Shown here: piece by piece, positions 47,269 through 59,818 of the stretch | Layout: each line of letters opens with the position of its first letter | How positions within the stretch are numbered: the first letter of the stretch is position 1 | Origin: Hericium rajendrae | Lineage: Eukaryota > Basidiomycota > Agaricomycetes > Russulales > Hericiaceae | Reading direction: 5' to 3' | Assembly (NCBI GenBank): GCA_033439255.1 | Contig: CM065884.1 | Location: forward strand, 682,001-746,000 | Length of the DNA: 64,000 nucleotides | Program-made: the position numbers and the translations under genes | Notes under the pieces: model-generated | What the model was told of the DNA's origin: nothing | Databases searched by the model: none | Seen by the model: the letters and a program-made list of their open reading frames with translations, nothing else

Positions 47269-47784
47269 TGATACTTATTCAAGTTTGCTGGTAGAAAATT
47301 GGCGGGAGCTCAGAGGTGGTGGTGGTAGTGGGTCAAGAAGGGAGCGGTGTGATCCCGACGTGGACACCTTTATAAACCATGCATATCTCCGGAAGCGCCC
47401 TGCTATGGTAGGCTGAATGAGGGCCCCCGAGTATCCCTACGAAAGCCAGTTTCAACCAGACTTTTCGTGGCCAGACCAGGGTCCTCACTAAAGTCCGGAA
47501 TACTAGGTCTGGCCTTAAACCTGTCCAAAAAACCATCCATACTTCTGAACCGGTCTCAATGTTCAGGTCCTTTCTGACTGGCTTCGAATTGACTCGAATT
47601 TGGCCCACATGGGGAGCCATACACTCCTCAGACCATCTGCAACAACTGCAAGCATCTGAAAGTAATCAAATTCGTACTGAAAACCCATATCAGACTGGGC
47701 AGCTCACCCTCAATGAGCGGCGCAAGCGTAAGGAGCCATGCCTGTTTAACGGCAGATAGTGGTTGGCCATCTACTCTGTCCCTT

Positions 47785-48270
47785 CTAGAGCAACTTGGAC
47801 AGAGAAACGGCATCCTCATCAGCGTCCACGCTGCGTTCAGAGTCCCAAACCGACCTGGCAGCCACGAGACTCGCTATTCGCCTCAAAAATCGTGATTTTT
47901 GCCCGGATTGCGAAGCACCACTAGTACCGATGCCCCTGGGGTCCTGTTTACCGTGACTCCTCTGGTAACTTGCTGCTGGGCTGCTGGCCTTTGTCCCGAG
48001 GAATTAATGAACCCCTCACGTGACCACGCACCAGGATAGACGTGCAAGAGCCTCGATCCGGTCTTCAATGAGAGGGAGAAGGAAATGGGAGAAATTGCGG
48101 AGGTGAGATCATACCATAAAAGGTAGGACGCGCAAAACCCCATGCGAGGGCCCAGAGGAGGCAGAGAAGCGATATAGCAAGCTGTGAGTGGGGATTAAGT
48201 GTGCTCAATGCAGAATAGTACAAGCCAATGCCGATGCCGGTGTGACCAGTGAAATCTATGATAGTGAATG
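47785..48270 (-). CDS. Small membrane protein of unknown function (start not found)
   Basis: A likely exon (about 48132-48260) reads DFTGHTGIGIGLYYSALS and a helix (AISLLCLLWALAWGFARPTF), and ends at a gtatga donor. A short exon DRIEALARLS follows a gaag acceptor. The last exon starts near 47960 and reads RSHGKQDPRGIGTSG, FLRRIASLVAARS and DEDAVSLSKLL before the stop at 47785-47787. The pieces look like protein and the order fits one gene, but I found no convincing first exon between it and COX17. The last splice acceptor is also uncertain. No family recognised. Confidence 0.35.
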
Positions 48271-48310
48271 CAGCAGACTACGCATTATGGCGCCTGGCGA
48301 CAACAAATAT

Positions 48311-48733
48311 CTAGAGCTTGAAGCCGAGACCGCGCATGCAGGCTAGATGCTGCTGCACGACGTCCTTGCATTTCTCGTCTACCTCGGACGAATCGTTCTT
48401 GAGGAAGCAGTCATCCCGGGCAGACTTGGTTTGCGGACACGCGCAGCATCTAAGAAAAGCGGTTGATGGGAATGGGGCAGAGACGCGTAGGAGGTAGGCG
48501 CGCGGCAGGGGTATTGAGTAGATGTGAGCGGACACACAGACGTCGTTTAGGTAGAACGACTCACGGCTTTAAGCCTTGAGGGTTCAGTGGATTCTGCTTT
48601 GGGTCTGTCGCGTCGTACGCCTTCACTGGGGCCGGGGCCGGGGCAGGAGCCCATAGCGAAGTGATCTGCGAGACGTATGTCGCGTAAGTTTACATATGGA
48701 GCTGGAAGCTGCCTATCTCACCCGTTCAAACAT
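48311..48733 (-). CDS. COX17: COX17 copper chaperone
   Basis: Three exons (48722-48733, 48565-48665, 48311-48449) give 83 residues. The N-terminus is MFERITSLWAPAPAPAPVKA. The core is KPCCACPQTKSARDDCF, then CKDVVQQHLACMRGLGFKL. It has the CC..C copper-binding cluster and the paired CX9C cysteines of the CHCH fold; CMRGLGF is the family end. Cox17 carries copper in the mitochondrial intermembrane space to Sco1 and Cox11 for assembly of cytochrome c oxidase. Oxidation by Mia40 keeps it there. The splice within KP|CC was found from frame and motif. The tiny first exon is the least certain part; the ATG and phase fit. Confidence 0.9.
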
Positions 48734-49206
48734 CTTACGAGCTGATTTGCGATAATTGAAGGCCTGATGATGGCCAGCAACGTGAGTGTCGAAAACAACG
48801 TTTGTTTGGGAGGAGAATGGCGTCTGCTAGCGTCTCCTGCACGCAAACTGCTGACGGAGAACGGCTCGGTCCACTGCCGTCCAGATCAAAGATCTAGCCG
48901 CGCACGTGATCTCGGGACGGATATTCGCTCGGACGTCCGAGTCGACCTCGACATCGTTCGACGCGTCGATAGTACATACAGCAATGCGCAAATTGGATGG
49001 ACAAGACCTTGCAGTGATATACAGTGAAAATCAAGTCCGATCGGATCTCCATACAATAAATAACAGTTGGTACAGTTACAACGTCCCCGCCAGGCAATAC
49101 TGTACTCGTAGTGTGCATCTGATTCAGCAATGGCAGGGTGCCGTGTTAATTTGTGAACATCCTCCAGACCAGATCAAAACTCACCTTCTACATTTCGAGT
49201 AGCGCA
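48734..49206. other. Intergenic, no gene supported
   Basis: The COX17 upstream region and the 3' flank of the next minus-strand gene. Nothing coding is seen. Confidence 0.45.
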
Positions 49207-50456
49207 TCATGCCTTCTTCACCACCTCAGGCCCAACAAACCGAGCCTCCTCGTCCTCCGACAGAAACAATCCTATGCACTGTTTGGCCATGCGTACAATC
49301 TTGACGCAGTACTTGGAGAAATGGGGGTTATCCGACAGAATTTGAACGAGAGACAGCGTCTGGGATAGAAGCTCGTCTGAGAGAAAATCTTGTACTGTGA
49401 TGGTAGGCAGACGATCGAAGGCGTCTTCCGGATCCAGAAAGATCGCAAGCTCGTCGTCACATAGTTTAAGAAACAGCCGCATCCCTTCAATGTCAACAAT
49501 GGACTTGATCCCTGCCTCTGTCCTCTCTTGCGGGCTCGAATTTTTAGGCCACTCCATAGCGAATGCAAGCCCGCCTATATCCTACACAAGGTTGAGATTC
49601 AGCCGATCCGAAGCATAACGATCTGTGACTGACTATGGCCGTCTCGAGACAACATTTCAGCCCATAAACCACAGTGGCAAGAAATGGCGCTTCAGATAAC
49701 GTTTCAGCGGTTGTGCAACCCAGTGTTCATTGGACGACCTCACCTTTTCGCCATACAATTGCCAACTTCACAATCTCGTGCCACACTCGGCCGAGCAGGA
49801 AGGGCCGCAGCGCTGGTGAGATCGCGTTGCGATACATGGCGCAAAGCATGGGGCCGACTTCTTGGAGATAAGCAGCATACTCGAAGTCCACGATCGAGAG
49901 TTCGAATTGATCAGCCTTCCTTGTGAATTTGGAGATGACCTGATCCACATAGTATACGGCCGCATCAACAACAGCACAGATCGGCACTTCCAGCATCAAG
50001 ACCTCTCCGGGCTCCCCGTATGGTACCATCGCAATCTTGCGAAGCATGGATACCGACGGCTTGTAGTTGGTCAGGACCCTATCGAAGAATGTAAGTCTCG
50101 CCAAAAAAGCGTCGAGAGAGCAAAATGGAGACCCACATCGTCACTTCGTCGATGAATGTATATCCCCATAACAACCCAAGGAACTCTATCGTCAGCTCCC
50201 TAAAGGTGCACGAGACATGCAGCATTGTCCCAATTACGTCTTCCTTCGGGGCATTCTGCGGGTCGAGAATGATGTCTTGGAAGAAATCGCCAACGACGTG
50301 CGCGACAATGATGTACGCTAGATCTGCAGGGAGCGGTGTCTTTCTGCAAGGAGGTTGGATATCGAGAGCACGGTCGGGGCTTCGCGTCCGCGCCCGACGC
50401 GTGCGCCGGGAAGTAGAGGATGGCGATGGCGAGCGGGCTCTTTTTCCCAGCGACAT
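49207..50456 (-). CDS. Hypothetical protein, F-box-like N-terminus (paralogue of 59819-61109)
   Basis: Three exons (50137-50456, 49739-50078, 49207-49581) give 344 residues. A basic N-terminus (KRARSPSPSS, RRTRRARTRS) leads to PLPADLAYIIVAHVVGDFFQ and TMLHVSCTFRELTIEFLGLL, a Leu-Pro then Ser..Phe-Arg pattern like an F-box. The middle has RPFLLGRVWHEIVKLAIVW and the end CIGLFLSEDEEARFVGPE. Both stretches are almost unchanged in the paralogue, and the exon phases also agree. An F-box would suggest a role as substrate adaptor of SCF ubiquitin ligases, but the match is by eye only and the rest of the protein has no known domain. Confidence 0.7.
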
Positions 50457-50850
50457 CGTTCCGCGTGGGGTATAGATAGATACGGCTGATAATACGATGT
50501 AAAGGACAAGGGTTGCAAGGCAAGATGACTACCTGAATGCAAGCAGCGTGCTGTTAAGTACGAGTTGTCTGGCTTTGAAACACTGGCATTGTCCAATGTC
50601 GGAGGTCCAAATATGTTGATTGTCTGAGTTTGAAACTCAAGTCCACCCTGAGCCGTGTTCACGGGACTTGCAACGACGTCGCCGAGCTCCATATCACAGC
50701 GGCACGAACAAGGGTTATATGGGAAAGCACTACAAAATTGATAAGCGAGCGAAAGCAAAAGCAGGGAAAAAGCAGGCCAGCACAGCGCATAATAACATCT
50801 AGACGGGACTCAATAACTCAAGCCTGATCCACCAACGAACCATAGACCTC

Positions 50851-52396
50851 CTACTCCCCTACCTTCAACACATTCATCACAGCGACCTCAGAGCCCACGT
50901 CGGACATCGCATCTCCAGCCGGCCTCGCAGGGACGACCAAGCCCGTCAGCCATCCCGCCGAGCCGTCGGCAGTCAACGGCGGCGGCGGCGGCAAGCCTGC
51001 GATGATGGACTGCAGCCCGAGCAGGAAGCGCGGGCTAAACCCGACACAGCGCAGGCTATGACACGGCACGCTCAGCTCGCCGACTTCATACCGCCGCTTG
51101 AGCTCGAGCTGCGCCGGCCAGGATGCGGACTGGCCCTCTGGCAGATCCCGGCTCGCGACGCGGAGGCAATGCGCTGCTTTGGTCTGCGGGACACGTCAAT
51201 CAGGCGAAGCGACTATTCTGAACGGAGGAAGAAGCCCACTTGCTCGTCGAGCGTCATCCATTCGGATAGCAGCATTTCTGAGTCGGGCATGACGGCTGAT
51301 GTGTATGTTCCGAGATAGAGCCACTGAATAGATTGGTCTCGGAGATGAATGACTGGTTCAAAAGAAATGGATATCACCTGGTTTGGATCGCCTTCAACGA
51401 CTAGCTCAAAGGTGTCGTTCTCGTTCAACGCGAAGATCGGGCAGAACCAATATCCATGCTGTGCGCATGCCCTCACGCGGAGAGGCATCGACTGGGGCGG
51501 ACGGGGCAGGAAGCAGAATAAATTGCTGGGAAAAGTTGAGCAACATCGTATTCAAAGCATGAGCCAAAAGATCCGAATACCTTCCAAAGTTTTCCTGGCG
51601 AGTACATGATTACAAAATGAACCACAACGGAAGTGCGAGGCAACTCACCGAACGGAGGCGTTCATGTACCACTTCCAGCTGACCCTCCTTCAAATGGAGA
51701 GCCTGGAAAAGCGGCATACCATCCGAATGCTGCACGGGCGCAAATAGCTTGTTGACTTTCGCGAATCTGCTCTGATCCTCTTCAAACGCAATCACGCTGC
51801 TCTGCGAATAGAACTTGTATATCTACCACCTCACCATCAATCCCGCTTCTTGCCCTAGAATCCGACATCAAGACACTCACCTGCTGAGACATCGAAGTGT
51901 TCACCCGTTCAGCAGCAACAAGCCGTTCCTCCAACGCCCTCTTCTCCGCCTCCAGTTCGCCGACCCGCAACCGGAGGCTATCGCTTTCGGTCTTCGCCGC
52001 TAGCCGCGTATCCGCATGCCGTCGGTGTTCCTCCCGCAGCTCCAGCTCCAGCGCAACAATCCGCGCCTGGAACGCGCCGCTCTCCGTCTTCGCCGCCGCA
52101 TCCGCGTCCGCGCGCTGCCGGTTCTCGTCTTGCAGCTGCAGCACGAGCGCCTTGAGCCCCGCCTGCTCGCGCTGTATCTCGTTTCGGTCCGGCTGCGTCG
52201 CGTAATGGCGCTGCGCCAAAGTCAACACGGTCCCTGAACAGTGGTGTGGGGGGGGACGGACTTTGAGCTGCTCGCATTCGTTCTTGGCTTGTTGGTACTT
52301 TTGCGCCCAGAACTCGACGACCTCCGGCGCGTAGGACGCGTCGATCGCGATCGTTCGCGTCGGCTCTGGGGATTCTGTTTTGTTTTGGGTGTCCAT
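50851..52396 (-). CDS. Coiled-coil protein with C-terminal conserved fungal domain (paralogue of 1-1110)
   Basis: Exon 1 (51881-52396, 172 codons) is a coiled coil rich in Glu, Arg, Ala and Gln. Exon 2 (51649-51801) reads SSVIAFEEDQSRFAKVNKLF. A later exon near 51213-51520 has GYWFCPIFALNEND and WLYLGTYTSAVMPDSEMLL. The last exon (about 50851-51185) has KRRYEVGELSVPCHSLRCVG and ends VLKVGE. The globular part matches the last visible exon of the left-edge gene and resembles DUF6697 from memory. The boundary at the third exon was not settled: the frame with SMPLRVRACAQHG and the frame entered from the acceptor near 51530 differ. No function is known. Confidence 0.6.
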
Positions 52397-52551
52397 GGGC
52401 TTGTCAGTTGGTGGAATGTATCGCGTCGTTCAGTCAAGATAAGTCAATGGGTAGGGAAGACCATGCAAAGACGTGGTCAAGACGCCGCGAACTCATAACC
52501 GGTCATATAATAAGAAGCTCATTAGCCGCATCCGGACGCGTCGCGGCCAAC

Positions 52552-54245
52552 TCATCCACCAACTCGCCAACCGCCCATTTCTTCCCAGCATCCAGCGCAC
52601 TTGTTTGATTTTCGCCATTCCTCGACGAGCAACAGACAATCACGCGCAAGCCTTAAATAAATATATCGTATTTTCAGCACAGCGGCATCCACAATCGCAC
52701 AATCTACTCCGCCTTGGCGCCCTTGACCCTTCTTCACTATCAGCTCCCGGTCGTCGCCCGCGAGCCACAGCGCGCAGAAGAGCATGAACGCGACGCTCGT
52801 GCTGACCGCGCCGGCGTAGTACGGCCACGCGGCGCTGAGGAAGCGCGGGTAGCCGTCGTGGCGCGGCGGGACGACGGGCACGATCGTCGAGCTCTCGAGG
52901 TATGTCCATCTACGAAGGCGTCAGCGGAAACGGGATGTTGGAGGAAGGAAGGCGGCGTACCCATGACGCTTGTAGTCGATCACGAACTTGAAGACGCCGT
53001 GCCGGTCGGGCACGCGGAAGGTGACGGAGTATTTTCCCGGCACGCCGGGGACGGGCTTCAGCGCGGTGCGGATGTGCGGGTCGAGCATCGTGAACTCGAG
53101 CTGCAGATCCGTGAGGCCGGATGTCGGCTCCCAGGCGGACGTCTTCGGGTTGTATTGCGAGATATACGCGTCGAAGACCTAGCGCGCGATGAATGCCAAT
53201 AGGAAGACGGATGAAAGGATAACATACGACGTCTTCGTTGATGGTGTAGCGTTCACGGGAGCGGTCTCGTTGACGAGGTGGTGGTTGGTCTGGTCGATGC
53301 GCAGCACCTGCTTCTCCTGGAACGTCCACGCCGCAACATCGCGCGCGAACTGCTCGTTGCCCGACTTGACGCCCTCGGCCACCTCCTTCCTCGCGAACGC
53401 GTCGCTGAAGAGCTCGACACCACCCGCCCACATCACCCGCGCGCTCTCGCGCGTCTGGAACCCAGTGACGACGCCGAGCGTGCTGCCGGCCCAGAGCCCC
53501 TCGCCGCCCTTCTCCGCGGCATCGAACACCGCGTCCGCGCCCGAGTCCTGCTCCGTGTCCGCCGCGAAGCTCTCCGCCGGCGCATGCAGAATGGGCACGA
53601 GGAGCGGGTTATTTCCGAGGGCGTGCGGGACGCCGGAGAACCAGACGGGCGGCGTGTTCGGCGTCAGCAGCGGGTGCGCCGGCACGTCGATGGGAGGACG
53701 GTCGGCGGCGTGTCGCGCGCGGGGAAGTGCGAGATGAGGGGCGTGCCCGGCGGGGGCAGGATGAGCGAGAACTCGGAGGCGAGGGAAAAGAGGGGTGATT
53801 GCTTTGGGGAGAGGGCGATGAGCAGGTTGGTCTTGACGGGGAGAAGGTCGACGAGAGACTGCGGGGTAAGATCCTTCGCGAAGGCTGAAAAACATAGGTC
53901 AGACGCGATGCGGGCACGAGTCTCCTGGACGTACTTTTGCTATCTGGCGCAAATAGAATGACATGCGAGAAAGCGGCAAGGCCATCCTCTGTCACACTCG
54001 GGCTCTCATCCTTCGGTGCGCGGAACGTCAGATCGTAGCCCTGCTCTGCACAACAATGAGATGTAACCTGCAAACATGACGCGAGTTTGCTTACTTTCGA
54101 GGTTGCCAAAGAATATCGAGAAGTCCTCCTTCTTCAACTTCGGTTCGAGCACGACCAGAACGGAGTCGCCAGAGCTCGATTTCGCCTGCGACAGCGCGAA
54201 AAGGGCGAATAACGAGGCAAGCAGAGTACAGAACGGGCGCAGCAT
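52552..54245 (-). CDS. WBP1: Oligosaccharyltransferase subunit WBP1/OST48
   Basis: Exons 54095-54245, 53935-54045, 53228-53884, 52961-53178 and one ending 52909. A signal peptide (FCTLLASLFALFALSQAKSS) is followed by SVLVVLEPKLKKEDFS, GYDLTFRAPKDE, SHVILFAPDSK, TPPVWFSGVPHALGNNPLLV and ERYTINEDV / VFDAYISQYNP. The single membrane helix (YYAGAVSTSVAFMLFCALWL) is near the end. WBP1 is an essential ER subunit that supports N-glycan transfer. Exon 3 changes frame twice, each time consistent with one lost base in a short run: near 53690 (C run) and near 53250 (G run). The 3' end is also unclear. An end near 52704 (KKGQ then AKAE) may be truer than the read-through to 52552. Sequence error is more likely than a dead gene. 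Confidence 0.88.
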
Positions 54246-54738
54246 GATTTCCAGGTTCCTGGTTGAGCACCAGGCGTGATCTGTTGTGGCTCGAGGTGGT
54301 GGTGGTGATGGGAGTGTACAGTGCTTGTTGCCAGCTGTGGCCGGCGCGCGTACAAGTTCCACGTCAGGCTATATTTCTATTTTTGGACATCCATGATCTT
54401 GTCTTGCAGAACGCAGCGATATCTTTGAGCTTGAGTGCACATAACACACCGATTTCATAACAACCTTAAGGACAAGAGCTAGTGTCTAAATGACCCTGAG
54501 ACTTGAAGTGAACGTCCTCTATATTACAGCAAGAATACGCAGACATGAACTCGAGCGCAGATTCGAAACCGCGACCAAGGAACAATCATCCAACCACGCA
54601 TGCGTTTAACGCCCAGTTCATCTGACAAAACAACTCGGTAAGCATGTACGACGGACTCCGTATTTAGCGCCCATAGACTTCCAGAAAAGTGCTGTCGATT
54701 CAGAAGCATATAGATCAATTGTTGAAGAAATATTTTTT

Positions 54739-56232
54739 CTACAAACCGGTGAAATGAAGAATCTGTTCAAGCATCGTGCAGTCAAACTGCGAGTTTGGAG
54801 CCGGAGGGGACTACAAACGTAGAACAATCAATGAAATTTCAGAATGCAGGCATACATCATACTGACCTCCTAATCCTACCTGCACGTCCTTCGACTCTAG
54901 TAGTGCTTTTCCTTCCCAATCTTCAACACGAAAAGCAAATTTCGATTCGCTCTCCAGCAGTCTCGGTGCGAGCTTGTTATATATCTCTTCTTGTTCATTC
55001 AACTGTCGTGCGAGCCCTTTCAAATATCTCCTCGTCTCTTTCCATATTGGCCGGCCTGTTGAGCAACCTGAAAACGGGGGCAGGGCTATCCTCGTACACC
55101 GCACCTTGATCTATCATACCATCAACGGAGTAAAAAAGGATCGCGGCAACAACAGGAAGTGGTCTGGAGTGATGGGAATAGATACCAATATGCGTCACCG
55201 TGAAAGGAAAGCTGTATGTCAGTCTAATGTTTGTGCCGTGACAGATGAAGATGAGGTGGATGAGACTGGGGCAGTACTGGCTCAGAATCGCCATGCAGAC
55301 CTTTGAAAGGTCGACGCATGAATCGTCTAGCTCGACGTATGCTGTGGTTATGTAGGGCCCCTGCAATTGCAGAAACTGCGTGGTGGCATCCTGCTCCGAT
55401 GACAGCCCAAATTGAACTTGAGGTGTATGTGCACCTGTCGGAGTAAAGGATTAAGAATCCCAGGTTTATAGCCCGGGCTATTGAAGCGAGGCATGCTCAA
55501 GAGCCTCAGGCCGGATGCTCCAAAAAGTCCTGGACGCCTTCCCCTTCAATAGAGTCATAGTGGTGCAGCCGTGTGCGGGTTATGTAGAAGCATCGAAGGT
55601 TAGGACAGTTACGCAGGATCAGGGCGCTATCTTCTACCCTGGGGACGCAGACACTGGTCGATGCGCAAGATGCGCAAGGACGGACCGCACGTTGCAAGCA
55701 ATGCGTCGGTCCACTCCCGCGGGAAGAACTGATCTCTGGACTCCGGATCCACGCGCATCGTTAGGATTTCGAGGCAGGGCAAACACCCGAAGATGTCGAT
55801 CATCTGCGCGACTTGATGCACGGTGTAGACATAGTTGTACATCGTGGAAGGCGGCATGATCATGAAATCCATCCGTCGCACCCACGATCCGATGGGCAAT
55901 TGATGGGCAGTGGGTGAATTGGGACTGGGTCAGGGTCCGATGGAAGGCGGTCAACGCGGGGCCGTCGCGAATCGCAACTGCTCGATACAGCATTGGGATG
56001 ACAAGATGATAGAAATTCTTGCATACGAGCATGAGGGATAATTTGTTGGGCAGCGAGAGCGCCAGCTCCTGTTGATCATGACGATCGATTGGGTAGAATG
56101 CATGTGGGACATCAAAAGGGTCGTCCATCTTGGTGTCGACGATGCCTGGTATGTCTGTTGCGAACTCGAAAATATGCTCCCATACTTCTGGTGGCAGCTT
56201 ATTTTGCTCGATTCATTGGTGAAAGCTAACAT
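54739..56232 (-). CDS. F-box-like protein, interrupted by several frame changes
   Basis: The start (MLAFTNESSKI) leads after a one-base change into LPPEVWEHIFEFATD and LSLMLVCKNFYHLVIPMLYR, a typical F-box with a Leu-Pro start and a Val-Cys-Lys-x-Phe end. Later parts read RRMDFMIMPPSTMYNYVYTV, LEILTMRVDPESRDQFFP, LRNCPNLRCFYITRTRLHHY, VELDDSCVDLSKVCMAILSQ and QLNEQEEIYNKLAPRLL, ending FDCTMLEQILHFTGL. Overall it resembles the many F-box proteins with leucine-rich-like repeats in Agaricomycetes, which feed targets to SCF ubiquitin ligases. I count about five or six one-base frame changes, at least three beside short C or G runs. Either the sequence has errors or this is a young pseudogene. Confidence 0.6.
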
Positions 56233-56677
56233 GGTTGGATTTCTCTCTGGGAAGATAATGAATGGTGTAAAGCAGGACAGTCTGAATTACTCACATCGTT
56301 TGACGGGTCGAAGGGTGCAGGTTGGCGCTGACGTTACGGGCAACACGACTGGCCCAACATTCTCGGAGAACGCCGGGTACTGGTTGGAAGGCCAGAGGCC
56401 CGCAATTCCTTGGTCCCTCCCAAAATACTTGAATAAATATAAGGATGCGTATTTACACGTATCAATCGTGTCCAGGAGAACACGGAGTCCGTCGTTGAGT
56501 GAAGGAGGAACCTGCCACCCATAAGCCGATGTCGCCAGCCGACGGCGACGTGCGCCCCACTCAAACTCCGTCTGAATATTTGGACCGGCTTCGGACCGTC
56601 GGACATGCTCTGCTCCCCGACTTCGTCCTCCCGTCGTTCATACCCACAGCTCACGGTTCCCCGTTGACGACATCCAG
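56233..56677. other. Upstream region shared by F-box-like and adenylate kinase genes
   Basis: A 445-base interval between outward-facing starts. No further coding sequence is supported. Confidence 0.45.
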
Positions 56678-57661
<984 letters not shown>

Positions 57662-57789
57662 CGGTTCACGTCCTGTCTAGAGTACATAGCAAAATAGATC
57701 TGCACACATAGTTCTGGCATACATAGATAGACACACCGCGCACGATGCTTTGCTGTCGAAACTGCACAGAAAATCTGATAGATATCCTG

Positions 57790-59430
57790 GTTGCTTGTGT
57801 CTCATTATCTCATCTCCCGCACGCGCAACCACATAACGCCAACAATCCCTACCGCAAACTCAGCAATGAATGCAAACAGAACCAGCACGTCCCGATGGTA
57901 ATTATTATCCGCCGAATCCGAACAGCTGGTAAAAATAAACTCTTCCAAGGACTCGCAACAGGGCATACCGTGCCATGCACCAGATTTATGATCAAGCCCG
58001 CAGACACGTCCACCAGCACGCCCTGCAACGTATCCTCAATCATGAGCCCCGCGCCGATCTCGTTGACGGACAACGCCTCGAGCGTTTAGGGGGCGGGCAG
58101 AGCCACTGCAGCCAGCAGAGCACGGGGGGATGTCGTTCAGATGCACGAAGAAGCCCGCATGTGTTAATTGGTAGAGGGCGCGAGTGCGCTGAGCAGGATC
58201 GCGAGGCCGCCATTGCGGAGGAGGCAGGCGCGGAGGAAATTCTGCGGCTGGGTGAGTGGAGGCGGAAGAGGGCGTACGAAGAGCGTCATTGCGAAGGTGT
58301 ACAGGACGAGGATGAACAGGAACTTGAAGAAGTTGGCAGGGTGGGGCGCGGGGCCAGCCATGCAGTAAGTGCTAGACGACGCAGGGTGAGCGAGTTTCTC
58401 TCTGTCCGGACTCCGGCCTGGAAAACCATGCGAAGCGGAACGAATATGAACCTTGACACTAGCCACGCAGTCAGTGTATCATCCTACGAGTGGGGACGGA
58501 TTCTCTGGTTGCGAAGCAGTGCGAACTATAGCGTGACCCAGCTCGCTCGCGCAGGGACAAAGACCGAAGTTTGACGATGCTGTACAATGCGCTCAGCGAA
58601 AAAGCAATGAGGCCGCCCTGTCCCTTCGTGAGATTGAGAATCGGAGATTTGAGAACCAGAGAGAAGGAAGCTTGAACAAACAAAAAACATATCCGACGCA
58701 CGACTGAAAGCCAGCTATGGTCGTGTCTGTGGAAGTATAGACCCCCTAGAGCAAAGTGTCGTTGGCACGTTTCGGGTTAGCTAGATCATGAAGTAAATCA
58801 CCACAGAACACTCCAATCACCGATGCGACGGTCGAATGCGTTAAGAACAGTGTCTTATCCCTGAAAATAATAGTCTTCGTATGGGAAGTAAAGCGGAGGA
58901 GCACGAGAAGACGCACCTTCGCAAAATAGTACTCCATCATGTGCCCGAAAGGACTTCGAGCTGCATCAAGAAAGTTGTAGCATAACCAGCACCAAATACT
59001 AAGGACTTTCATGTGTCTGGCTCATTATCAGGATCAACGCCATCCGTTCTTACCCCATTGCCCTTCTCTGGGTCAGGAGGACCTCCGGCATTTCAGCCTC
59101 ACCGATAGCGGACTTACTCCTCCTTGCAGAACGGGACTATCCTGTGTGCTTCTGAGAGAGCGCCGGAAGGCTCGCTCACGATGTCAAGGAGGTAATCCGC
59201 GACATTGTAGCCATCACGATACGGGATATCGTGCGCGACAAAGTGTTGCACAGCCGCGAACCCGCCGGAACCGCAGTACAGGGCGCGGCCTTGGGAGAGC
59301 ACGAAGGTCTGGTCGAAGGTTTGGTACAGCTGTGAACTGCATGTATACACGCGGTGAGAATGGGCACCGCATGAAGGACTTTCGCTACTTGAGCAGCCGA
59401 GATTGATGCGCCTCGTTTTCCTAGCATTCG
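57790..59430 (-). pseudogene. ABCG-type ABC transporter remnant
   Basis: Pieces appear in the right order of an ABCG half-transporter. First comes the end of the nucleotide-binding domain (SSQLYQTFDQTFVLSQGRAL and GYNVADYLLDIVSEPSGAL, 59150-59345). Then TLFLTHSTVASVIGVFCG (about 58800-58870), LIAFSLSALYSIVKLRSLSL (about 58570-58630), FFKFLFILVLYTFAMTLF (about 58270-58330) and the C-terminal MSVNEIGAGLMIEDTLQGVL (about 58010-58073). They lie in different frames, with stops and missing parts between them. The first half of the ATPase domain (Walker A) is absent. Real introns may explain some gaps but not the lost N-terminus. Such transporters export lipids or drugs. Confidence 0.7.
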
Positions 59431-59818
59431 TATTAGCAGAAGGCATGAATAATTAGTTCAGAACGTGCTCCTAGACAATGAGATGAGTTGTTGAAGAAGG
59501 GTTTGAGCGACTGCTCGAGCATATAGACAATTGTTTTTACAGGGAATCGCAATTCACCTAGAGAACGGATAATGTTGGTCGTGGAACGTGGAAGAGCTGG
59601 CAAAAGGATAGTTGTTGAAAATGACTCCGCGTGAACAAGGCAACATCCGTTTCAGAGCCATCCCAGCAGTCCTCTGAGATGACCGATCGATGGCCGACGG
59701 TCTCGAGGCGTAAATGAGGCGTCTGCACCACAAGCTCTGGGGAATTGGTTCCTTACTCGGGGCATTGGCCTTACCTTCCAAATATTTTCCGCATTAGTCG
59801 TCTTTGCGCGACACAACG

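Noticed and set aside
47469-47514. Short inverted repeat ggccagacc..ggtctggcc as a mobile-element end
   Set aside because: Nine-base arms with a 28-base spacer are too short, and no matching second end was found.
52002-52205. Plus-strand Ser/Arg-rich frames opposite the coiled-coil gene
   Set aside because: They are antisense shadows. The coiled-coil frame is supported by its paralogue at the left edge.
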